A stretch of DNA of 64,000 nt from Variovorax guangxiensis (GTDB lineage: Bacteria > Pseudomonadota > Gammaproteobacteria > Burkholderiales > Burkholderiaceae_C): positions 186,001-250,000 of the forward strand of contig NZ_RXFT01000007.1 in assembly GCF_003952165.1 (NCBI RefSeq), given 5' to 3'. This document shows positions 23,854 to 33,027 of the stretch, piece by piece. The translations under genes and the position numbers were made by a program. Position 1 is the first letter of the stretch, and every line of letters begins with the position of its first letter. The notes under the pieces are model-generated. The model ran no database searches, was not told the DNA's origin, and worked only from the letters and a program-made list of their open reading frames with translations.

Positions 23854-25608
23854 GTGAGCAGGGAGTCATTCGAAGAAATAACGCTGGTCTCGGTCACCGG
23901 CCTGCCCGACGCGCGCGGCGCGGCGCTGGCGCTGCGGCACAGCCAGGCGCAGATGCCCGGCGCCCGCGCGCTGCTGTGCAGCCCGCAGGCGCCCGACGAC
24001 CTGCCGCCCGGCATCGAGCATCTGCCGATCGAACCGCTGAACTACCACGAGTACAGCTGGTTCATGATGTTCGCGCTCTGGCGCGTGGTGCAGACCGAGT
24101 TCGCGCTCGTGGTGCAGGAAGACGGCTGGGTCGTCAACGCCGCCAACTGGAGCGACGAGTTCCTGGACTGCGACTACATCGGCGCGCCCATCCATCTCGC
24201 GAAGATCGACGCGCCCCAGGGCACGTACTGGCGCAACCGTTTCGAGTGGGCCGACGAGCTCGGCAAGCCCGGCCACGTCGTCACGCCGATACAGAACGGC
24301 GGCTTCAGCCTGCGCAGCCGGCGCTTCATGCGCGCGCTGGTGGACCATCCGCAGATTCGCGTGGAGATCCCGCCGCCCGACGTGGTCGGCGGCGAGCCGC
24401 TGGGGATGCACTGGAATCACAACGCGCTGCTCGAAGACGTGCAGCTCAGCGGCGTGCTGCGTCCCGCGCTCGAAGTCGTAGGCATGCGCTTCGCGCCGCT
24501 GGAGCTGGCGCGCGGCTTCGCCATCGAGCACGCGGGGCCGCAGCTGCACCATGGCTACGACGCGATGCGGCTCTTCGGGCATCACGCGAAAGTGCGGCAG
24601 CTCGCGAGCCTGTCGCCGCTCACGCTGCGCTCGCTGATTCCGCTGTCGCAGCTCGACGGCTGGTATGGCGAGCGCGACATCCTTCAGATGTTCGAGCGCA
24701 ACGGCTACCGCATCGAGTTCGCGCAGGAGCCCGAGGCGACGGTGGCAGCAGTACCCGCTCGCAGGGTCTACGACTGCATCACCTACAACGGCGAGGCCGA
24801 CATCCTCGCGGCGCGGCTGCACGAGCTGTCGGAGGTGGTCGATTGCTTCGTGATCGTCGAGGCCGACCGCACCTTCAGCGGCGAGCCGAAGGCGCTGCGC
24901 TTCGATGCCGCCGACCCGCGCATCGCGGCTTTCCTGCCGCGCATCCGCTACATCGCGGTGCACGACATGCCGGTGGTCGACGAGGCAGCCGATGCCGCGG
25001 CGGTGGTGGGCGACTGGCATTCCGACACGCCGAAGTCCGGCTTCTGGATACGCGAGAAATTCCAGCGCAATCAGGTCATGCGAGGCCTGCACGATGCGGC
25101 GGCGCGCGACCTCGTGATGGTGTCTGACGCGGACGAGATCCCGCGTGCCGAGATCGTCCGCGCGATGCGCGACGAGCGGCGGCACGATGTGTTCGGCCTG
25201 TGCCAGGCCTTCTACTATTTCTATGCGAACTACCGCAACGTCGAGGGGCCCGAGGCGTCTTCGGTGTGGACGGTGGCGGCCACGCGCGCAACGCTGGACA
25301 GGCTCACGCCCGACCAGCTTCGCATGCGCGTGCGCAGCGGCGCGCAGCCGGCGCTGATCCTGGCGGATGCCGGCTGGCACTTCTCGTACCTTGCGATGAG
25401 CGAGGACGCGGTGCGCGCCAAGATCCGGGGCTTCGCGCACCAGGAATACAACTCGCAGGCCTTTCTCGATGCCATCGACATTCCCGCGCTGCTGGCCTCG
25501 GGGCGCGATCTCTACGACCGCCCGGGCTATGCCTGGCGCGTGGTGGACAAGGCCCAGGCGCCGCGCTGGATGCGCGAGCAGGCCGACCTGGCGCGGCTCT
25601 TCGCCTGA
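23854..25608 (+). CDS. Two-domain glycosyltransferase: DUF5672 fused to GT17
   Basis: The 584-residue protein starts at a GTG six bases after GGGAGG, following the SDR stop by 32 bases. Residues about 8-270 match DUF5672, a putative glycosyltransferase domain, with VVQEDGWVVN, DYIGAPIHLA and QNGGFSLRSRRF. From about residue 305 a glycosyltransferase family 17 domain begins (VYDCITYNGEADILAARLHE), with FVIVEADRTFSGEPKAL and a probable metal/nucleotide-sugar site SDADEIPR near residue 423. Family 17 contains beta-1,4-mannosyl-glycoprotein GlcNAc-transferases. No membrane helix or signal is seen. Acceptor and sugar are unknown. Confidence 0.8.
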   Translation: MSRESFEEITLVSVTGLPDARGAALALRHSQAQMPGARALLCSPQAPDDLPPGIEHLPIEPLNYHEYSWFMMFALWRVVQTEFALVVQEDGWVVNAANWSDEFLDCDYIGAPIHLAKIDAPQGTYWRNRFEWADELGKPGHVVTPIQNGGFSLRSRRFMRALVDHPQIRVEIPPPDVVGGEPLGMHWNHNALLEDVQLSGVLRPALEVVGMRFAPLELARGFAIEHAGPQLHHGYDAMRLFGHHAKVRQLASLSPLTLRSLIPLSQLDGWYGERDILQMFERNGYRIEFAQEPEATVAAVPARRVYDCITYNGEADILAARLHELSEVVDCFVIVEADRTFSGEPKALRFDAADPRIAAFLPRIRYIAVHDMPVVDEAADAAAVVGDWHSDTPKSGFWIREKFQRNQVMRGLHDAAARDLVMVSDADEIPRAEIVRAMRDERRHDVFGLCQAFYYFYANYRNVEGPEASSVWTVAATRATLDRLTPDQLRMRVRSGAQPALILADAGWHFSYLAMSEDAVRAKIRGFAHQEYNSQAFLDAIDIPALLASGRDLYDRPGYAWRVVDKAQAPRWMREQADLARLFA

Positions 25609-25617
25609 GGGCTGCGC

Positions 25618-26526
25618 TCAGCGCCGCGACGCGACCACGATCCCGCCCACGATCAGCAGGAACGCCGCGCCGTGATACCAGTGCGGCGGCTCCCGCAGGA
25701 AGGCCGCCGACAGCACCGCCGCGAACAGCGGCGTGAGGTTCATGAAGATGCTCGCCGCCTGCGGCCCCGCGCGCTGCACGCCGGTGCCCCAGCAGCGGTA
25801 CGCCACCACGGCAGGTCCGATGCCGATGAACAGCATCGCCGCGACCAGCGGCCAGCCGAGTTCGAAATGCGCAGGCGTCAGCGTCCATTCGCCGGCGGCC
25901 AGCGCGCCCGACCACGCGAGGCCGAACACCAGTTGCGCCATCAGGAACGCGGCCCAGTCCTTGCGCACGGCGGTGGGCTCGTGCGTGCGCGCCAGCAGCC
26001 AGCTGTAGAAGGCCCACGAGATGGTGCCCAGGATCATGTACAGATCGCCCGGCACCAGCCGCAGCCCGAGCAGTTGCTGCCATTCGCCGCGGCTGAGCAC
26101 CAGCAGCACGCCCGCCATCGACAACAGGGCGCCGCCGATCTCGCGGCCGCTGATGCGCGCGCGGAAGAAGAGGGCGCCCACCGCCAGCATCCACAGCGGC
26201 AGGCTCGAGCCGACCAGCGTCACGTTGATGGGCGTGGAGGTCTGCAGCGCCAGGTACTGGAAGGCGTTGTACAGGCCGATGCCAAGCAGCCCGAGCACGG
26301 CGTAGCGCTTCCAGTGCGCCCACAGCGGGCTGTCGCGGCGCAGCACCTGCGCGGCCAGCGGCAGCAGCAGCACGAAGGCGATGACCCAGCGCACGAAATT
26401 CAGCGTGAGCGGCGAGACCAGCTCCCGCACCAGCCGGCCGACCACGGCATTGCCGGCCCAGAGCAGCGGAGGAACGACGAGAAGGAAGACGGTGAGGGGA
26501 GCGAGGCGCTGCGGCTGTGTCTGCAT
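25618..26526 (-). CDS. EamA/DMT-family permease
   Basis: The 302-residue protein has ten predicted membrane helices in two EamA repeats; PPLLWAGNAVVGRLVREL at the N-terminus and NLTPLFAAVLSAAFLREPPHWYH near the C-terminus are typical. It converges on the glycosyltransferase gene with a nine-base gap and is divergent from the quinone oxidoreductase gene. The substrate is unknown; relatives export metabolites or amino acids. Confidence 0.88.
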   Translation of the reverse strand: MQTQPQRLAPLTVFLLVVPPLLWAGNAVVGRLVRELVSPLTLNFVRWVIAFVLLLPLAAQVLRRDSPLWAHWKRYAVLGLLGIGLYNAFQYLALQTSTPINVTLVGSSLPLWMLAVGALFFRARISGREIGGALLSMAGVLLVLSRGEWQQLLGLRLVPGDLYMILGTISWAFYSWLLARTHEPTAVRKDWAAFLMAQLVFGLAWSGALAAGEWTLTPAHFELGWPLVAAMLFIGIGPAVVAYRCWGTGVQRAGPQAASIFMNLTPLFAAVLSAAFLREPPHWYHGAAFLLIVGGIVVASRR

Positions 26527-26644
26527 GGCCGCCGACTCTACCGGGCAATGATTCCCCGCGCCGTCGCCGGAAGCTCAAACATGGCAGGATGCCTTCCCCT
26601 TCTCTTTCCCCTTCTTTCCTTTCCAGAGCGTGGAGACCGCAACG

Positions 26645-27631
26645 ATGAAGAGCAAAGCCGTCCGTATCGACCGCCATGGCGGTCCCGAAGAACTCAAGAT
26701 CGTCGAGGTGGATGTCGGCGAGCCCGGCCCGGGCGAGATCCGCATCCGCCACAAGGCCGTGGGCCTGAACTTCATCGACACCTACCAGCGCAGCGGGCTC
26801 TACCCGTTCCAGATGCCGCTGCAGCTCGGCATGGAGGCCTCGGGCGTGGTCGAGGCGGTGGGCGAGGGCGTCACTCACCTGAAGGCGGGCGACCGCGCCG
26901 CCTATGCCAGCCAGCCGCCCGGCGCCTACAGCGAGCTGCGCGTGATGCCGGCGAAGAACGTCTGCAAGCTGCCCGACGACATTTCCTTCGAGACCGGTGC
27001 GGCCATGATGCTCAAGGGCCTGACCACGCAGTACCTGCTGAAGAAGACGCTGCCGGCCGAAGGCCTGCAGGCCGGCGACTTCATCGTGTTCCACGCGGCT
27101 GCGGGCGGGGTCGGGCTGATCGCCTGCCAGTGGGCCAAGGCGCTGGGCCTGCAGCTGATCGGCACGGCCGGCAGCGACGCCAAGTGCAAGCTCGCGCTGG
27201 AGCACGGCGCGGCCCACGCCATCAACTACAGCACCGAGAACTTCGCGGCGCGCGTGAAGGAGATCACCGGCGGCAAGGGCGTGAAGGTGGTGTACGACTC
27301 GGTGGGCAAGGACACCTTCGAGGGCTCCATCGACTGCCTGCGCCCGTTCGGCCTGCTGGCGATCTTCGGCAACGGCTCGGGCCCGGTGCCGCCGGTCAAC
27401 CTCGGCGTGCTGGCCTCCAAGGGCTCGCTCTACATCACCCGGCCCACGCTCTTCACCCACATGGCCACGCGCGAGAGCACGCAGGCGATGGCCGACGACC
27501 TGTTCGCGGTGGTGCGCAGCGGCGCGGTGAAGATCCCGATCGACCAGCGCTACCCGCTGGCCGACGTGCAGCAGGCGCACCGCGACCTGGAAGCGCGCAA
27601 GACCACGGGCTGCACGATCCTCACGCTCTGA
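26645..27631 (+). CDS. NADPH:quinone oxidoreductase (zinc-independent MDR family)
   Basis: The 328-residue protein resembles QorA: an N-terminal GroES-like domain with VGLNFIDTYQRSGLYP and LGMEASGVVEAVGEGV, then a Rossmann domain with HAAAGGVGLIACQWAKALG. No zinc-binding cysteines are present, as expected for quinone oxidoreductases. I start at MKSKAVR, preceded by GGAGA; an ATG 15 bases upstream lies too near that site. A 33-base pure pyrimidine tract lies in the leader. Confidence 0.9.
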   Translation: MKSKAVRIDRHGGPEELKIVEVDVGEPGPGEIRIRHKAVGLNFIDTYQRSGLYPFQMPLQLGMEASGVVEAVGEGVTHLKAGDRAAYASQPPGAYSELRVMPAKNVCKLPDDISFETGAAMMLKGLTTQYLLKKTLPAEGLQAGDFIVFHAAAGGVGLIACQWAKALGLQLIGTAGSDAKCKLALEHGAAHAINYSTENFAARVKEITGGKGVKVVYDSVGKDTFEGSIDCLRPFGLLAIFGNGSGPVPPVNLGVLASKGSLYITRPTLFTHMATRESTQAMADDLFAVVRSGAVKIPIDQRYPLADVQQAHRDLEARKTTGCTILTL

Positions 27632-27747
27632 CTCCGGGGCAGTAGGGCGCGCCGGTCTTGTCCTACCGGCGCAGGGGTGTCATGCCTTCGACTTGTGCCA
27701 CGAGCAATTTGTAGCCTGTGGATACAGCACAGAGGCAAGCACTCCCA

Positions 27748-28149
27748 ATGACCACCGTTCGCACCTTCATCGTCGAGGACAACCCCACCATCCGCCGCAA
27801 CCTCGCGGGCACGCTGCGGGAGGTGGCGAGGGTCGAGCCGGTGGGCGAGGCGGAAACCGAGGCCGAGGGTTCGCGATGGCTCTCGGGCAACCTTTCGCAA
27901 TGGGACCTGGCCATCGTCGACCTGTTCCTGAAGGACGGTACCGGCTTTCGCGTGCTGGAAGCCTGCCGCAACCGCAGTCCCGCGCAGAAGATCGTGGTGC
28001 TCAGCAACTACGCCACGCCCGACATGCGGCGCAAGTGCGTCCACCTGGGCGCCGACGCGGTGTTCGACAAGGCCACCGAGATCGACGACCTGATCGACTA
28101 CTGCCAGCGCCGTCGTCAGGCGCAGTTCAGTTCGAGCGCGGCACACTGA
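27748..28149 (+). CDS. Orphan response-regulator receiver-domain protein
   Basis: The 133-residue protein is a single CheY-like receiver domain with the acidic pair Glu10-Asp11, phospho-acceptor Asp58 (LAIVDLFLKDG), Ser86 and Lys108. There is no output domain and no histidine kinase nearby. It lies between the quinone oxidoreductase and a symporter gene. The start is uncertain: a GTG at 27718 would add ten residues, and neither has a clear ribosome site. It probably acts as a phosphorelay or protein-interaction module. Confidence 0.85.
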   Translation: MTTVRTFIVEDNPTIRRNLAGTLREVARVEPVGEAETEAEGSRWLSGNLSQWDLAIVDLFLKDGTGFRVLEACRNRSPAQKIVVLSNYATPDMRRKCVHLGADAVFDKATEIDDLIDYCQRRRQAQFSSSAAH

Positions 28150-28341
28150 AGCGCTGTGGTGGGGCATTCCCGGGCTGCCCGGCAGCGATGTCGGAACTGA
28201 CCGAAAATCACCCCCTGAAGGCGCGAGGAGCACGCGCCGGGCTCCGCAAAGTGGCGACCAGATTCATGCGCGGAAATCACAAATTCCCCTGCTGAGTCGG
28301 CCTGCGCGCCTGCAACGCGCGGCGTTCGTCCAGGTTGCAAC

Positions 28342-29352
28342 ATGTCCCGCCCCCGTTTTCTTCCCGACAACTTCACCCTCGCGCTTCTCTCGGTCGTGAC
28401 CCTCGCCAGCCTGCTGCCGGCCAGCGGGCAGCTCGCGCACTTCTTCGAGGGACTGACCACCGTGGCCATCGGCCTGCTGTTCTTCCTGCACGGGGCCAAG
28501 CTGTCGCGGGAGGCGATCGTCAACGGGCTCATGCACTGGCGGCTGCACCTGCTGGTGTTCGGCAGCACCTTCGTGCTGTTCCCGGTGCTCGGGCTGGTGC
28601 TCAAGCCATTCCTGCTGCCGCTGGTGACGCCCGAGCTCTACACCGGCGTGCTGTACCTGTGCGTGCTGCCGGCCACGGTGCAATCGGCCATCGCCTTCAC
28701 CGCGATGGCCCGGGGCAACATGCCCGCGGCCATCTGCAGCGCATCGGCCTCCACCCTGCTGGGCGTTTTCATCACGCCGGTGCTGGTCAACCTGGTGGTG
28801 CTGCCCAGCGGCGGCCATGCGGCTTCTTCCTCGCTGGATTCCATCGGCCGCATCCTGCTGCAACTGATGGTGCCCTTCGCGGCGGGCCACCTGCTGCGCC
28901 CGCTGATCGGCAAGTGGATCCAGCGCCGCGCCGCGGTGCTGAAGTTCGTCGACCAGGGCTCGATCCTGCTGGTGGTCTACACCGCCTTCAGCGCGGCCGT
29001 CATCGAGGGGCTGTGGAAGCAGGTGCCGGCGCATGCGCTGGTCGGCCTGCTGGTGGTGTGCGCGGTGGTGCTGGGCCTGGCGCTGAGCCTCACGACCCTG
29101 CTGGCGCGCAAGCTGGGCTTCGACACGGAAGACGAGATCACCATCGTCTTCTGCGGCTCCAAGAAGAGCCTGGCCAGCGGCATCCCGATGGCGAAGGTGC
29201 TCTTCGCCTCGCACGCGGTGGGCGCGATCGTGCTGCCGCTGATGCTGTTCCACCAGATGCAGCTGATGGTCTGCGCGGTGCTGGCGCAGCGCTATGCGCG
29301 GCGCGGGCGTGACGAGACCGCGGTGCTGAAGACGGCCGAGCAGGCCAAGTAA
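28342..29352 (+). CDS. Bile acid:sodium symporter (SBF)-like permease
   Basis: The 336-residue protein has about ten membrane helices and the SBF-like motifs TTVAIGLLFFLHGAKLSREA, PATVQSAIAFTAMARGNMPA and IVFCGSKKSLASGIPMAKVL, as in the YfeH/SLC10A7-like branch. These proteins are thought to move organic anions with sodium, but the substrate is unknown. The 192-base gap upstream of it (28150-28341) holds no gene or clear signal that I can see. Confidence 0.87.
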   Translation: MSRPRFLPDNFTLALLSVVTLASLLPASGQLAHFFEGLTTVAIGLLFFLHGAKLSREAIVNGLMHWRLHLLVFGSTFVLFPVLGLVLKPFLLPLVTPELYTGVLYLCVLPATVQSAIAFTAMARGNMPAAICSASASTLLGVFITPVLVNLVVLPSGGHAASSSLDSIGRILLQLMVPFAAGHLLRPLIGKWIQRRAAVLKFVDQGSILLVVYTAFSAAVIEGLWKQVPAHALVGLLVVCAVVLGLALSLTTLLARKLGFDTEDEITIVFCGSKKSLASGIPMAKVLFASHAVGAIVLPLMLFHQMQLMVCAVLAQRYARRGRDETAVLKTAEQAK

Positions 29353-29379
29353 GAAAGCAGCCGGGAGTCGGGAGGGCGC

Positions 29380-31041
29380 TCAGCCCTCGATCTTCCCCAG
29401 CCGCGATTCCCTCAGCCGGCTGGGCGCCAGCGCCCCGGCCGACTCCAGGATCGGATACGCGATCGAGCAGATGTGCGAGTTGATGCGCTTCAGGTCGCTG
29501 ATCAGGTCGATGTGCAGCGAGCTGGTCTCGATGCTCAGCGTGGTGCGGTCCGACAGCCGGTCGAGGTGCGTGGTGGCGTAGGCCCGTTCCAGGTCGCGAA
29601 AGCGCGCCTTTTCTTCCAGCAGCTTCTGCGCGTCGCGCACGTTGCCGTTGAGGAACACGCTCATGCTCAGCCGCAGGTTGGCCACCAGCCGCCCGTGCAG
29701 CTCGACGATCTCGGCCATGCCGGCTTCGGAGAAGTTGCGCTGCGGCTTGATCTTCTTGTCTTCCACGTCGATGATCACGCGCTCGATGATGTCGCCGATC
29801 TGCTCCATGTTGATCGTGAAGCTGATGATGTCGGTCCAGCGGCGGCTTTCCTCCTCGCCCAGCGCCTCGCGCGAGATGCGTGTCATGTAGTACTTGATCG
29901 CCGAGTAGAGCTGGTCCACCGTGTCGTCGAGCTGGCGCAGCTCCTGCGCCAGACGCAGGTCGTTGTGGCGGATCACGTCCAGGACGCCGATCAGCATGGT
30001 CTCCACCACGTCTGCCTGGTGCAGCGCCTCGCGCGCGGCGTTCGAAATGGCGAGCGAGGGCGTCGACAGCGCCGAGGGGTCCAGGTGATGTGGCCGCGTG
30101 GAGCCCGCCGGTTGCTGCGGCTGGGGCAGCATGTGCGTCACCAGTCTTGCGACCAGCTGGGTGAGGCCGATGAAGCCCACGCTGATCACGATGTTGAATG
30201 CCAGGTGGAACAGCACCACGCCGTGCGTCTGGTTCGGCAGCTCGGGCTGCACGTAGCGGATCCACAGGCCGACGAAGGGCGCCACGATGGCCACGCCCAG
30301 CGCCTTGAAGAGCAGGTTGCCGATGGTCACCTGCCGCACCGATACCGCTGACTTGGCCGTGGTCAGCACCGCCAGCAGGCCGCTGCCCAGGTTGGCGCCG
30401 AGCACCAGCCCGAGCGCCACGTCCAGCGGCACCACGTTCGAGGTGGCCATGGCCGCCACCAGCAGCACCACCGCCAGGCTCGAATAGGCCACGATGGCCA
30501 GCACCGAGCCGATGGTGATCTCCAGCAGCACGTCGCTGTTGATCGAGGCCAGCAGCGCGCGGATGGCCGGCGAGGAGAAGAGCGGTTCGGTGGCTTCCAC
30601 CACCAGTTGCAGCGCCAGCAGCATCAGGCCCAGCCCGATCAGCACCCGGCCGACGCGCCCCGCCACGGTGGCCGAGCGCGTGATGAAGAGCACCACCCCC
30701 ACGAAGATGAACATCGGCGAGAGCCACGAAAGGTCTGCCGAGAACAGCACCGAGATCAGCGCCGTGCCCACGTCTGCGCCCCGCATCACCGCCAGCGCGG
30801 CTGGCAGCGTGACCAGGCCCTGTCCGACGAAGGACGAGGTCATGAGCGAGGTGGCGGTGCTCGACTGCACCAGCGCCGTCACGCCAATGCCCGAGAGGGC
30901 GGCCGTGAAGCGGTTGCGCATGCTCTGCACGAGGATCTTGCGCAGGTTGGCGCCGAACACGCGAAGAACACCGGTTCGGACCAGGTGCGTGCCCCAGACC
31001 AGCAGGGCCACCGCCGCCAGCAGATTCAGGAGGTGCTTCAT
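29380..31041 (-). CDS. Na/Pi cotransporter with C-terminal PhoU-like domain
   Basis: The 553-residue protein is of the NptA/YjbB (PNaS) family. Two inverted repeats each carry a QSS-type motif (VQSSTATSLMTSSFVGQG in the first), within about eight membrane helices up to residue 310. Residues about 330-540 form a PhoU-like helical domain with FTINMEQIGDIIERV. YjbB of E. coli exports phosphate, while animal relatives import it. It lies 73 bases downstream of the phosphodiesterase gene on the same strand, which suggests a phosphate-related unit. Confidence 0.9.
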   Translation of the reverse strand: MKHLLNLLAAVALLVWGTHLVRTGVLRVFGANLRKILVQSMRNRFTAALSGIGVTALVQSSTATSLMTSSFVGQGLVTLPAALAVMRGADVGTALISVLFSADLSWLSPMFIFVGVVLFITRSATVAGRVGRVLIGLGLMLLALQLVVEATEPLFSSPAIRALLASINSDVLLEITIGSVLAIVAYSSLAVVLLVAAMATSNVVPLDVALGLVLGANLGSGLLAVLTTAKSAVSVRQVTIGNLLFKALGVAIVAPFVGLWIRYVQPELPNQTHGVVLFHLAFNIVISVGFIGLTQLVARLVTHMLPQPQQPAGSTRPHHLDPSALSTPSLAISNAAREALHQADVVETMLIGVLDVIRHNDLRLAQELRQLDDTVDQLYSAIKYYMTRISREALGEEESRRWTDIISFTINMEQIGDIIERVIIDVEDKKIKPQRNFSEAGMAEIVELHGRLVANLRLSMSVFLNGNVRDAQKLLEEKARFRDLERAYATTHLDRLSDRTTLSIETSSLHIDLISDLKRINSHICSIAYPILESAGALAPSRLRESRLGKIEG

Positions 31042-31114
31042 GGAGGTCGGGTTCTATCCTTTCTTTTCGTTTTGCTTCGTTTCGACCCCATTTTCCACAA
31101 GTGAGCGCTCAGGG

Positions 31115-31966
31115 CTAGTCGATGAGTGCTCCGTTGTCGTGGAAGGGGTAGGGCCCCTCGAAACTTCCGGAGGCGGCCAGATGGGTAACGAGCCTGCGCC
31201 CGCGCGCGGACCAGGCGTGCACCCGGAACGAGGGCGGCTCCAGTGTCCAGGCCGAGTCGGCGTCGGGCGCCAGGTCGAGGCAGACCTGATGGGCCTGCGC
31301 CGGAGAGGTCGAGGCGATGGTGCCGCCGAAACGCATGTCGATGGCCCGGTGCAGGTGGCCACAGATGATGCGCTCGACGTTCGGATAGCGCGAGACCAGG
31401 GCTTCGAGCGCTTCGGCGCCCTCCAGCAGGCCGATCTCGTCCATGTGGCCGATCAGCGTCTCGAAGGGCGGATGGTGCATGGCGATGACGACCGGCTCGC
31501 CGCGGCAGGCGTCGAGCTGCGCCTCCAGCCAGGCCAGGCGCTTCTCGCACAGCGCGCCGTGGCTGGCGTGGGGCACGCAGGTGTCGAGCGTGAGCAGCCG
31601 CAGCGCGCCGATGCGCACCGAATACTGGATGAAGCCGCCGTCTTCCGCGCCCAGGTAGGTGTGGCCAGGAAAGCTGCGGCGCAGCTGGTCGCGGTCGTCG
31701 TGGTTGCCGGGCATCAGGTAGACCGGCATGGTCAGCGGGGCCAGCAGGCGGGCGAGGTGCTCGTACTCGGCGGCGCGGCCGAAGTCGGTCAGGTCGCCGG
31801 TGACGACCACCGCGTCGGGCTGCTGGCGCAGCGCGAGCACCGACTGCACCGCGCGCTCCAGGTACGGAGCCGTGTCGATGCGGCCGTAGGCCAGCCGGCC
31901 CGGCTCGCGGATGTGCAGATCGGTGAGCTGGACCAGGATGGTGTTGGCGGTTTCTGTCGTCGTCAT
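31115..31966 (-). CDS. Class III phosphodiesterase (CpdA/GpdQ-like metallophosphoesterase)
   Basis: The 283-residue protein has the complete dinuclear metal motifs in order: Asp16-x-His18 (LTDLHI), GDLTD, GNHDD, HHPP and GHLHR. This pattern is shared by cAMP phosphodiesterase CpdA and glycerophosphodiesterase GpdQ. Its ATG overlaps the ABC ATPase stop by four bases (ATGA), so it is translated with a transporter. That context favours hydrolysis of an imported phosphodiester over cAMP turnover, but both remain possible. No signal peptide is visible, so the enzyme is cytoplasmic. Confidence 0.88.
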   Translation of the reverse strand: MTTTETANTILVQLTDLHIREPGRLAYGRIDTAPYLERAVQSVLALRQQPDAVVVTGDLTDFGRAAEYEHLARLLAPLTMPVYLMPGNHDDRDQLRRSFPGHTYLGAEDGGFIQYSVRIGALRLLTLDTCVPHASHGALCEKRLAWLEAQLDACRGEPVVIAMHHPPFETLIGHMDEIGLLEGAEALEALVSRYPNVERIICGHLHRAIDMRFGGTIASTSPAQAHQVCLDLAPDADSAWTLEPPSFRVHAWSARGRRLVTHLAASGSFEGPYPFHDNGALID

Positions 31967-33027
31967 GCGATGGTTTCTTCCTGCGACGTCATCAGGCGCT
32001 CGGGCTGGATGCGGAGCCCCACCGTGTCGCCTGGCCCGAAGGGATTGTCGCGCCCCACGTCGGCCACCAGCATGGGCTGGTCCTGCGCGCGCAGGTGCAA
32101 CTGCACGCGGTCGCCGAGGAAGGTGCGGCGCTCGACAACGGCGGCGCCCCAGTCGAGCTGGGGCGTGCCGACCTCGATGTCCTCGGGCCGCACCAGCAGG
32201 GTCGCATGGCTGCGCCACGCCTGCGGGCAGGGCAGGGTCGTTCCTCCGAGTCGGACAACGCCCTGGGCGATGGCGTCCTGCCCGCGCTCCAGCCGGTTGA
32301 CCCGGCCCAGGAACTCGGCCACGAAGGGATGCGAGGGCGCGCGGTACAGGTCCTCGCCGCGGCCCACCTGCACGATGCGGCCGGCGCGCATCACGGCGAG
32401 CCGGTCGGCGATGGCGAGCGCCTCCTGCTGGTCGTGCGTGACGTGGATGGCCGTGATGTGCAGGCGGCGCAGCAGCTCGGCGAGTTCGTCGCGCAGCGAC
32501 TCCTTGAGCTTGGCGTCGAGCGCGGCCAGCGGCTCGTCGAGCAGCAGCACGCGCGGGCGCACCGCCACCGCGCGCGCCAGGGCCACGCGCTGGCGCTGGC
32601 CGCCGGAAAGCTCCGAAGGACGCTTGTTCTCCAGGCCGCCCAGCCGCACCAGGTCGACCAGCTCGCCGACGCTGCGCCTCTCTTCATCGGGGGACACGCC
32701 CCGGATGCGCAGGCCATAGCCGATGTTGGCCGCCACGGTCATCTGCGGAAAGAGCGCATAGCTCTGGAACACCATGCCCACGCCGCGATGCTCCACGGGG
32801 CGCTGCGTGACGTCCTGGTCGCCGAACACGATGCGGCTGCCCGCGTCGGGCGATTCCAGCCCGGCGATCAGCCGCAGCAGCGTGGTCTTGCCGCAGCCCG
32901 AGGGGCCGAGCAGCGCCAGCACCTCGCCGGCCTCCACGCGCAGGCTGGTGGGCTGCAGGCCGCGCGTGCCGTCGGCATAGGTCTTCGCGCAGTTGGCGAT
33001 GTCGATGGGGATTCGTTCAAGTTCCAT
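31963..33027 (-). CDS. ABC transporter ATP-binding protein (PotA/PhnT-type)
   Basis: The 354-residue ATPase has Walker A GPSGCGKTT, the Q-loop FQSYALFPQMTV, signature LSGGQRQRVALARA, Walker B LLLDEPLAALD and the H-loop HVTHDQQEA. A C-terminal TOBE domain (about 270-345) places it in the CUT1/polyamine/phosphonate class. It overlaps the upstream permease gene by 11 bases and the phosphodiesterase gene by four. It energises import through the two permeases upstream. Confidence 0.93.
   Translation of the reverse strand: MELERIPIDIANCAKTYADGTRGLQPTSLRVEAGEVLALLGPSGCGKTTLLRLIAGLESPDAGSRIVFGDQDVTQRPVEHRGVGMVFQSYALFPQMTVAANIGYGLRIRGVSPDEERRSVGELVDLVRLGGLENKRPSELSGGQRQRVALARAVAVRPRVLLLDEPLAALDAKLKESLRDELAELLRRLHITAIHVTHDQQEALAIADRLAVMRAGRIVQVGRGEDLYRAPSHPFVAEFLGRVNRLERGQDAIAQGVVRLGGTTLPCPQAWRSHATLLVRPEDIEVGTPQLDWGAAVVERRTFLGDRVQLHLRAQDQPMLVADVGRDNPFGPGDTVGLRIQPERLMTSQEETIA

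Noticed and set aside
28150..28341. A small gene or RNA in the gap after the receiver gene
   Set aside because: I saw no ribosome site with a plausible frame, no terminator and no strong structure.
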